A DNA stretch of 50,509 bases from Parachlorella kessleri (Eukaryota > Chlorophyta > Trebouxiophyceae > Chlorellales > Chlorellaceae). A program made the translations under genes and the position numbers. The notes beneath the pieces are model-generated. The model ran no database searches. It was given only the letters and a program-made list of their open reading frames with translations, and was not told where the DNA came from. Below, piece by piece: positions 42,187 to 50,509 of the stretch. The stretch is taken from assembly GCA_001598975.1 (NCBI GenBank), contig BBXU01002350.1, positions 1-50,509 of the forward strand, written 5' to 3'. Every line of letters begins with the position of its first letter. The first letter of the stretch is position 1.

Positions 42187-45100
42187 ATGCGACAACTAAC
42201 TGTCGTTACCTGGGGCATACTCCTCGCCATTTCCATCGCAACCGCAAATGCCCAGAGAAGGCGATTGATAAATCAAGTGCGGCCGAGCAACCAGACATCC
42301 TTGGCGCTGGACTCCAGCTTGAAGAGATTGCCTGACATCTCCTTGCCAAACCCTCCTCTGGTGAGGCAAAACGACAAGCTTTCTGGACTCTGGAAGGGTG
42401 ACCTACTGCTTGGCTCCTCAACGTCCTTGGCAGCAGGTGAGACTCAGCGCAGCCTCCAGCACCGGCATTAACATACCCTGGGGTTCTTCTGCAGGCCAGA
42501 GCAGTCGGTGGCTTCCAGCCGGAGGGAATCCATGTCACGCCCTGGCAGTATACGCCCCAGGGCTGGACGATGCTAGTGTCCTGGCAGACCGGCGGTACGT
42601 GGTTCGCCCCTGCTTTGGCTTCAGGCTACCTTGTGCACCACATGTTGCGACCCCGCAGCTCAAACTCATATGAGGCATGCTCCGGACCAAGTTGAACCCC
42701 CACTTGTCGTCTTGCGCATGTGCGTGCAGACGCTAAGCTGGGCAGTTCAGGCGCTCCACCCCAGCCGTATGACCCCAGCAAAGTGCCAGGCATGGTGAAA
42801 TACGGCCGCCAGCAAGGCATGCTGGACAGCACAGCCACCGGCAAGACAGACATTGTTTACTCGTACAAGTATGATGGACGCTGCGGCGGTAACACCTATC
42901 AGGTGTGGCGCAGCATCCCGGCTGGTGTCGTTATCTGACACAGACCAGGGGCCTTGGTTAATTGTCATGGTGGTCCCAAGCGACAGTGGCACATGAGAAG
43001 GCTTGCATAACGGTGCTGCCTGCCCTTGTCGCTGCGCACGCTAGGGGTTGTCGCCTTTGGCGGAACCTCTCACAAGCTCACTGCGCAACACTGGCTCCTC
43101 ATGCAGAGCCCTATCATCCACCATGTGCTTGTCAAGGGCCTCAGTCCTGGGGCCACCTACTCTTATGTTGTAGGTACGTTTGCCGGCCGCCAGTGCGGTC
43201 TGGTCTGGTCTGGTTTTGTTCATGAGGATACAGTCACCTGCCAATGCTGCCGTGAGTCCACATGACCCCCAGAGTCCAGTTGCATTGTAACATGATCCAT
43301 CTTTCTTTGCAGAGAGGCGGGTAGGCTCTGCCCACACGAAATCCTTCTTTGACCTTGCCGTACACCATCCAGCAGGCACAGCAACAATCTCTGCGTTTAC
43401 TGCAGGCAACCCTGGTGATGGCTTCTCAAAGGAGCTCAACCTGAAGGTGCCCCCAGCAGTGGGACAGCTGCCACTCAGGCTGGCCATGGTTGGAGACATG
43501 GGTAAGCGCCCGCTGCTGCCCTTCTGCAGTGATGATGACCAACCTCCTCAGGAATGACCTGCCTTACTCGACATTGCTGGCCCACAGCGATGGTCCACAT
43601 CTTTGGTGCCTAGCCTGCAGGCGAGACTCCCTACTCCGCCAGGGTGGTTGACAACATGGTAGTTAGCGACTCAGACATAGTGCTGATGCTGGGCGACCTT
43701 ACCTATGCTGGTGAGGCCATGGCTTCATATCCATACATAGCTGATGCCTTCTAGAGGGCTTGCACATGCTTGAGGCCTCCATGAATGGCAGAACCAATAT
43801 TAAACATCGCGCTGAATTCAACCGGAAGTCCATGGAATCCTCGGGATAATGACTGGAAATTGCCGCTGCCGACGCAGATAACTACTGCAGCGACGGCACC
43901 AGCTGTGTGGCTTCATGCAGCGACCAGAGGTACGTTGCTGACTCAGGGTAAGACTCTGCCGGTTGCCTGGGCAGGGCCCCCGCCACCTCCTACATTGTGT
44001 CCCTCACAACCTGAATGTCTGCCATTGTTAGGTGCGTTGAAGGCCGGGGTCCTTACGGCACTTGTGCGGCTGTGCTATGCAGGCGGTGGGATAGTTGGGC
44101 AAGGTTGACGCAGCCTCTGGTGTCAAAGAGTCCCATGTTGGCCACCAATGGTGCGTATACTCTTTTTACAGACCTTTAATGTGCGGTGACGAGCACCGCC
44201 TGCGGTAAGCCCGTAGCTGCCCTACAGTACGTACCTGCTCCCCCACTCCCACCTTCTGCCGCATCACCTCAGCCTTGACTGCGGTGCTCCCTAATTACTT
44301 ATTGTTATAACTGCAGAGCTGTGTTGGGGCTGCGGGCAACTCTCGCGCATTTCTCCTCGGGGGTGATCCTCTGCTCCTTGCTTTGGGACATATGTGGCGT
44401 GCGCTCCCTGCAGGGAACCATGAGTTGGAGATGCAGCTTGCCAACAACAAGCTCACCTTTGCAGGCAAGTCCCTTCCTGCCAAGTTTGACTTTCACAGCT
44501 CAGGCAGGGGCGGCTGGCCAATTCTGGGCTCTGCCGCTTCTTATCATGTGCGCCGACTTAGCATTAGATGCACGCCAGTCATATAAGTGACCCTGCTAAC
44601 CGCCCTGTTCCTGCGCCTCATGTTGGTTTGGCTGTGTATTCATCATCCCCTTTGCCTATGTGCAGCCTACAATGCACGCTACCCGGGCCCTCCCCTCCTC
44701 AAATCCAGTCCAGATGCCATCAATGTCAGCCCGAATTATGGGAGCCTCTTTTTGGGGTCGGGCGGCAGGTTTAAGAACGAGCAGTGGGTGCAGACCAACA
44801 GCAGCTACTACTCTGTGGACGTCTCTGGAGCCCACATCGTCTCCATGTCGAACTATGTAAGCTACGCGCCCTTTGTGCTCGTGATCCTGCGCGAGCAACT
44901 GCTTCAGTGCATTCGATGCACGTGCGAGCCTTCCCCCAGCTTGAGCAGCAACTTGCTTGTCTCATGTCCACATGAGATTGCTCACCCTCCAGCAGCCACT
45001 GCAGCATCTGCTGCTCTTAGTCCACCAAATGAGATTTGCATGCAGGTGCCGTGGGGCAAGGATTCCAAGCAGTACAGTTGGTTGGTCGCAGACCTTGCCT

Positions 45101-46696
45101 CCGTCAACCATGGCCAGATGCCCTGGCTCCTAGTCATGGTGCACTCTGCCCCCAGGCACAGCTTCGTGGATCACTACAAGGTCAGTGTGACCCCCACCAG
45201 GGCGGCATCATATGCGATGCTCCGCTTTGCAGGCAAGCTTTTGGTGTGTACCGCCCTGCGCTAAGCACCTCCTGATGCCGACGTAAGTGCCATGGTGACG
45301 GCGCAGCTATCTTGGGTGTCCATGCCAAGCGCACTAGGTGCCCACTGCCAAATGATAGATTAGGCAATCAGACAGTAGCACTACCAGGAAATACGATAAC
45401 CTGGGGCGAAGTGAGGTTGGGAACTGCCCCCTGCAGGAGATGGAGGAGTTCATGAGCCTCTATGAGCCCATCTTCTACAAGAGCAGGGTCGACATGGTGT
45501 TGTCAGGGCATGTCCACGCAGCCGAAATCACAGCGGCCCAGTACAACTACTCAGGTGTGCGCGTAGACCTGAGGCGGCACCATGTGTCCTCACGTACTTG
45601 CTTACGTGGCACGCTCTGTGCTAAGCATCGTGTGTCCCACCTCCTAGACTAGTCTAGCAGTGAACCGCCGCCTAACCATGCTGAAGTGAGTCCCCCATTA
45701 ATAGGGCAAACAGTGAGCCATAGATGTACTACCCGCACCAAGCACAAGGTATATGATATTTAACTGGTTATGTCAAGCACCACTTGCACGTGGGGGTCAA
45801 GCACACTGTGCTGCCCCGGGCAGGGCCTTGAGCAGACTTTAGTCCTGGAGCACTGCTTGTCCTCGCTGCAGTCGACCCTTGCGGAGTAGTTTACATGACG
45901 GTCGGGACAGGCGGCACAGCAGAAGGTCCCAGCAGGAGCTTCATTGATGCCAAGCCCCCCTCCTACTGCAAGGACCCCTCCCAGTTTGACGTCCCTGACT
46001 ACCAGCCGTCCCCCTCCGGCAGGGTAGGCCACCTCTGGCTTGCACCCAGCAGTGGGACTCCTCCCTGCACCTGCAGCCAACACCGCTGAGCTAGAGGCAC
46101 CGACCGCATGCTCAGCACGGCAGGGCTGGCAGTGCTGCTGCTGAAGGTAAACGTGGCGGTAGGTGCATGTATTATGCGCACAGTGTCCTGTATGGCAACT
46201 CCCACTCACACCTCCCTCCCGCCTGCGCAGGCACTCCCAACCTTCCAGGACGGGTTGCTGTGCCCCGCCTCACAGCCCAAGTGGTCTCTCTTCAGGGACC
46301 CGACTATGGGCCATGGTGAGCACTGGGCATTCCAGCCAGACCTCACAAGCCGGCCTATGAAATCCGGCGCTCTTACATCCCCCATGCCCGGCCATACTGC
46401 CAGATGACCAGATCATGGATGCCACTCGTCAGGGTCATGCTGCTGCTATTGGGGAGCGGGGCCTACCTCGGCTGTAGTGATGCTGCTGTGCTTGAGCCTT
46501 GAATAGCCACATATGAAGGTTAGGAGTGGCACCCCCCCCCGCCGCCTTGTAACATGCTCTTCCCTGGCATGCAGGCCTGCTGACCCTTCACAACTCAACT
46601 CATGCCGACTGGCAGTGGTACCACACTACGGATAGCCGGGGGAAGCCGACGAAGCAGGTCTGGGTTATCAAAGACCCTGACTGCTCTGTTGGGTAG
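42187..46696 (+). CDS. PAP: Purple acid phosphatase, secreted (metallophosphoesterase)
   Basis: Two-metal acid phosphatase that releases phosphate from organic esters. Fifteen in-phase exons: 42187-42436, 42505-42594, 42730-42902, 43107-43173, 43406-43501, 43621-43710, 43878-43929, 44083-44150, 44414-44464, 44666-44856, 45046-45180, 45437-45554, 45872-46023, 46231-46315, 46575-46696; 579 aa. The ATG has a textbook context (GCCACCATG). A signal peptide covers about 1-22, with cleavage likely after ANA. The N-terminal fibronectin-like domain has EGIHVTPW, MVKYG and HHVLVKGLSPGATYSYVVG. All five catalytic blocks are intact: GDMG (D224), GDLTYAD (D251, Y254), GNHE (N297), VMVHS (H409) and GHVH (H446, H448). 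The Zn/PAP C-terminal domain has VDPCGVVYMTVGTGG and NSTHADWQW. Intron 9 has a GC donor (GCAG|GCAAGT). Secretion or vacuolar location and a role in phosphate scavenging are inferred. Confidence 0.96.
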
Positions 46697-47225
46697 GTGC
46701 CAGGCCCAGGAAAGCACGGGTGTGGGGCTCGTAGGCCGGATGGCCAGCCAGAAGAATGCTCAGGAGCTTTCTTGTGTAGTATACATGTATTTTCAGGTTT
46801 GGGCTGAGATGGCAAGGCATGAACCTGGGCTCGAAGAGATAGTGCATAAAGAATGACTGCTTGTTTTAGCAAGACAACATTCGGTTTTCAGTTTTGCAGC
46901 GCAGCAGCACAGCAGCAGCAGCAGGACAGTTAGCTGCACATTTTATCACCTAGTCCTCATTTAAGTTTGCCAAGCCGCAGTTGAACTTGCTCAAATTTGC
47001 CTTGCTCTTTTCCCAGTTTCAAGTTTGGTTACTTCTTCTTCCTCGCTTGGCTTTACCTGAGTCCGTAGGAAGAACTGTTTCCAGTTTGCCAGCCTCTGAA
47101 TCACCGAGGCTCTCCCTCTCGTAAAGGCGCCGGTGCCCGTGTAGTAAGAACTGGGGTGGAACAACCCAAGGCATGCTACAACAAAAGGCAGCCCAAGGCC
47201 TATGTTACAGCCATTGCCGGTCCCG
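46697..47225. other. Convergent intergenic region after the phosphatase
   Basis: Holds the phosphatase 3' UTR and that of the minus-strand gene. A CAGCAG run lies near 46910. An open minus-strand stretch (SYYTGTGAFTRGRASV, then EEEEV) is probably chance. Confidence 0.45.
47205..47209 (-). terminator. TGTAA poly(A) signal of the Cys-rich minus-strand gene
   Basis: Minus-strand TGTAA 17 nt beyond the stop codon at 47226; the close spacing supports that gene end. Confidence 0.55.
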
Positions 47226-47980
47226 CTAAGCTGGGCGGGCCGGCTCCCAAGCTTGCAAGATGCGGAACACGGCACCCACAGCGCAGCCAGGCAAGCGCCC
47301 AGAGATCTGCCCCCACATACACTGCACGCGGCCGCCGGCAGCAGGGCATGAGAAGTCCACTGCAGGGCCGCCCTTCAGGTTGGCAAGCTCACACTGTACC
47401 TGGCCACCTGTAGCCACCAAGAGGACCTGCTCAAGCACCCCTAAGCTGCTGCCTGGCATCCAACCAGTCAGAGCCGAGGCCAAGCAACGGCGCGAACCAA
47501 CATTGACCATCTGGCGACTGCCAAACCTTCAAGACATGCAGCCTTGCAGCCTGGTCTGGTCCAGCTGGTGAGCAGCGTAGGATGCTGTGCTGCTGTGTAA
47601 CACTGCGTCACTTCCATCCCACTTGCGGCTGGGGGCATTTCAAGTCTGACACCAACCCATGCAGCTGAGCATTAGGTAGTGTTGGCGGCATATCAGAGCA
47701 CTGCCGCCAGGGCCATGGCTTACCCTGAGTGCCCGTGGTGTCATCAAAGTTGCAGTCCAGCTTGTGGTCGCCATCTTGGCACCCTGCACGCCCACACTTC
47801 AGTTTCAGATCAAGCGGAGATTCTCGGCTGCGCGGCAACACCTTGCCCTCCAAGACAGCTGACACAGATGACCATTGCCATGGGGTGCGCAAAGGCTAGG
47901 CACTGACAAAATATACCTTTTATCCTGCACAGGATCCTGTCCGGAGCCCACCCATCAGTGCACTCCTCTGGCGGCGAGCC
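47226..47980 (-). CDS. Cysteine-rich protein of unknown family (3' exons only)
   Basis: Not recognised. Three minus-strand exons join in phase: 47980-47917, 47858-47724, 47407-47226. The translated C-terminal part reads GSPPEECTDGWAPDRILCR, then LDLKLKCGRAGCQDGDHKLD and CNFDDTTGT, then GGQVQCELANLKGG, AVDFSCPAAGGRVQCMWGQI, GCAVGAVFRIL and a stop. The spaced Cys residues suggest disulfides and an extracellular or lumenal protein, but the N-terminus and any signal peptide are not found. A possible upstream exon is minus about 48200-48163 (NNTSWNIQLLYLSLTG), which carries an N-glycosylation-type NNTS; its join is not proven. Support comes from phase agreement at both junctions and the TGTAA near the stop. 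Confidence 0.5.
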
Positions 47981-49025
47981 CTGCAAATAAGAACCAGCTG
48001 GTATACATCAGGTAGCATGTCCATGCCCTCTTTTTAGCAGGGCTTGTTCAACCGGAATAGTGGGAAGGCGACAACAGGCAAGCGAAAAGTCAGACACAAT
48101 TGTCGAGAACTGCTGCACTCGTGGAAGTGATCCCAGACAACCAGTGCACCTGCCAGTCAGCGACAGATACAACAGCTGGATGTTCCACGAGGTGTTGTTG
48201 TGACAAGCAAGCCATCGAGATCAACACAAGAGTTAGGAATGGCGCTGTACGCAACATCATGTGATAGCGAAGACAGCTGTTGTCTTGTGCAAATTAATGT
48301 TAGGCAGTGGAAATCATACGTCTTACACACTGTTTTGTGTTACTTTTGCCTGGCCCCCGCACGCATGACAAGGGAGGGCGCAAGGCCATCAAGGCGCAAG
48401 TGCTGGTTGTCAGAGCGTCCCCCTTACCGCGAGGACATGTGTCCTCTAACGCGGCATAGGCTTTGAGACTTGACCTATGAATTGACGGTAATCTCTTCCT
48501 AACGAGGGATGCGACACGACTGGGTCTCCGGACCAACACAAGCCTTTCCTTTGCCAGCCAGCCACAATTAAATCCTAGCATTCCCTCCCACTGCCCTTCT
48601 ACATTGTATAGCAGGCCCCGGGTGTCACAACGGGTTGGGGTGGTGCCAGTCAGGCTCTTTATGAGTTCACTGCTGCTGCAGAGGCAATGTGCCAGGGCGC
48701 CAGTGTGACAGTGTCTGGCAAGTCCAGCACACCTAGTCCTGTGCATGATGGGGCTGCCAAGTGTCAGCATACTTGCGGGATTTCACCGAGTGCTGCATGG
48801 GACGACGATATGTGACTCGCCCCCTCACAATGGAACACCTGTGACGTATGAAAGAATAGACTGTGCCATTGATGTGTGCTTAACAGTGATGTCAAGTGCC
48901 ATGCTGCGCAAGTGGCTAAGCTCGCAACAAGCTCAATTCTGCTCTGATGGTTAGGAAACCTGCTACCAAAAGTCCAGCCCACGCTTACTTTACATAACGT
49001 CATCACACCACCGTGCCTTACGATA
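47981..49025. other. Region with no firm gene
   Basis: May contain 5' exons of the Cys-rich gene (candidate at about 48.16-48.20 kb). The long minus-strand frame at 48.30-48.77 kb has neither family resemblance nor steady codon bias. No repeat or RNA gene recognised. Confidence 0.4.
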
Positions 49026-49183
49026 CTACTGGGTAATGAAGTCAGGAAATGTGTTTAGCTGGCCGCAATCTTCATCCCGCCACGTAAGCTCCCCAAATGC
49101 AGCAAACTTGCAGCGTGTGCACAACTTGTACAGGAGCTTGGAAGCATGATGAGGCACCACGGTATTGCAGGCATCATGGCTCC
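49026..49183 (-). CDS. Alpha/beta-hydrolase-like terminal exon, possibly degenerate
   Basis: An acceptor (CTCCACAG) at 49184 opens a frame reading SHDACNTVVPHHASKLLYKL, CTRCKFAAFGELTW, LNTFPDFITQ and a stop at 49026. Its spacing resembles the end of the neighbouring ABHD17-like gene: an acidic-loop Asp (SHDA against TQDE), then a KL-x-x-LC-x-R segment, then a x-P-x-FI/YL end. The catalytic His expected near G-x-H is not visible (WRDEDCG instead). No upstream exons were found between here and 49590. It could be a decayed tandem copy, the last exon of another hydrolase, or chance. Confidence 0.3.
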
Positions 49184-49590
49184 CTGTGGAGCAGAGCGAA
49201 GCGCGTTCTGCCAACAGGATGACCAAGTACTGGCAGCAAGCCCACACATGCACACCAGTCCCCACGCTTAAAAGTGCAGTAGTCTTTCGGCTACAGCGTC
49301 TCCTTGTGGGCTGCAGCTACCAAAGGCCACCAGCAAGCAAAACCCATGGCATCTTAAATGCTTGACAGCAGCCGTCAAAAGAGGCACCTGATAAACCCAA
49401 TGTAGGCACGTCCTGACGGACATTCTAAGCAAGCAAAACAACCCATATATTGCCTGTCCCCATGCCACAGGCGGAGATGCTAAACTATATCCTGAACTGG
49501 GCGCATTGGGTGGCTAAGCAGCACCATACTTGCTGCCCGTCAACCACAACTTGCTACATCCCCCCCTCACCAGCAGGGGTCTCACCCGCA

Positions 49591-50509
49591 TCACTTCAGC
49601 AGGCCCACGTGCCGCTTGTAGTCATCACCAAAGCACGTCCCCAGGAAGGCCCTGACCCGCTTCAGGTACTCCGGGCTACCCTCCAGATTCTGGTGGTTGC
49701 AGCCGGCCGCCCACAGTGGTTCTGCAGCAACACAGTCCGCGGCCGTGGTCCTTGAGGCATACATAAAGCTCACCACACGGACAGCCCTGCTAACCGGTAT
49801 GAGCTCCTCACCAACTCCAGCACTTTACAACGCTTCATGGGCTGCCTGGACCTAAAGGAACTATACGGTCTGCCAAAGCAGTCCACTTCATCGTTGGATG
49901 AGCAACGCTGGCTACATAGCTGCCTTCATTCACATCCGCAAGGCGAGCGGCATCATCAACGCACTGGTGCTCAATGCCAATGAAGTGCATGCGGTCCAGC
50001 TATGAGCCTTACCGGCGGGCCGCTTGCAAAGGGAATGCAGCTTCTTTCCATGAGAGATGTCAATCACCTCATCTTGCGTGCCCTGCGGAACATATCCCTG
50101 CACTGTCAGTTTCCATGTGGTTGATTGCGTGTGAACAAGCAACACCCCAAGCTTGACTCCTTAGAGGCAGATTCCACATTTGGCAATAGTTACCACCAGC
50201 AGTTGCATTTTGGCTCGAGCAGCGAACAAAGTGCTGTTGTCGGTGAACTGCCTCGATCAGCAAGACAACTTCAATCCAGCTCATAGCCTTCTTAATTAAG
50301 AAGGACCAGGTTGTGCAATTCTACTTACGTGCAGGACGAGCACTGGGCTTTGTATCCGCGGCACCCATTTGTAGTTGGGGAAGATGTCCAGCCAGCCTGG
50401 CCAGTGGGTCCACGTCGGGTTCAGCACACGCATGCCTGCATGCAAGATCCTTGAAGGGACGCCCTTTGCTCTCCGTCCCACCTGGAAGCTTCCCTTGCGC
50501 GCGCGCGCG
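49591..50509 (-). CDS. ABHD17-like alpha/beta serine hydrolase, C-terminal part (cut by the right edge)
   Basis: ABHD17 enzymes are serine hydrolases; the animal members remove palmitate from membrane proteins, and plants have several homologues. In-phase exons (minus): 50435-50329, 50082-50013, 49721-49591; the 5' part lies beyond the window. The spliced reading is the family C-terminus: MRVLNPTWTHWPGWLDIFPN, YKWVPRIQSPVLVLHGTQDE, VIDISHGKKLHSLCKRPAEP, LWAAGCNHQNLEGSPEYLKR, ending ...YKRHVGLLK. The catalytic Asp (in GTQDEVID) and His (in GCNHQNLE) are present; the nucleophile GxSxG motif must be upstream of the window. Family assignment is strong; substrate unknown. Confidence 0.9.
50497..50509. 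repeat. (GC)n run at the window edge
   Basis: Alternating GC to the last base; probably a microsatellite in an intron of the hydrolase gene, cut by the edge. Confidence 0.7.

Noticed and set aside
1..50509. tRNA, rRNA, CRISPR, prophage, LTR retrotransposon or viral genes
   Set aside because: I looked for tRNA boxes, integrase/reverse-transcriptase motifs, spaced direct repeats and viral core genes on both strands and saw none that I could support by eye.

Overview
The window looks like nuclear DNA of a GC-rich, intron-dense green alga (Chlorophyta, probably trebouxiophyte-like). The evidence is: eukaryote-only genes (a TFIIIC subunit, Mediator 27, RCL1, mTERF, F-box/LRR proteins); many short introns of roughly 100-450 nt, most ending in TGCAG; Ala/Gln/Pro-rich low-complexity protein segments with CAG/CTG runs; and TGTAA, the usual chlorophyte poly(A) signal, just after two gene ends. 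The species cannot be named from sequence alone. I rebuilt exons by hand, using family similarity plus agreement of splice phase, so genes without recognised relatives have softer boundaries.

Left part (1-13.3 kb). A cytosolic-type serine hydroxymethyltransferase (minus, cut by the left edge) shares a 274-bp divergent promoter with RCL1 (plus, nine exons, complete). Two plus-strand F-box/leucine-rich-repeat genes follow, then a five-exon Mediator subunit 27 gene.

Middle part (14-36.3 kb). Everything here is on the minus strand: an RS-domain protein, a very large Ala/Pro/Gln-rich protein with YSP/TP motifs, a second low-complexity protein with a small Cys/His motif, an mTERF-family organelle gene-expression factor, and a NUMOD3-motif protein with a possible organelle-targeting N-terminus. 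A repeat-bearing stretch at 26.2-27.5 kb holds several copies of a short dispersed repeat; another copy sits exactly at the end of the second F-box/LRR gene.

Right part (36.3-50.5 kb). A TFIIIC WD40 subunit (GTF3C2-like) lies head-to-head with the NUMOD3 gene. Next come a perfect 79-bp tandem duplication, a complete 15-exon purple acid phosphatase with a signal peptide, a short Cys-rich minus-strand gene, a lone alpha/beta-hydrolase-like exon and an ABHD17-type serine hydrolase cut by the right edge.

The genes form no pathway; this is ordinary eukaryotic gene order. The most unusual signal is the number of GC-AG introns: five of about 64 reconstructed introns, each fixed by reading frame. 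No phage, CRISPR, bacterial operon, viral gene or toxin system was seen.
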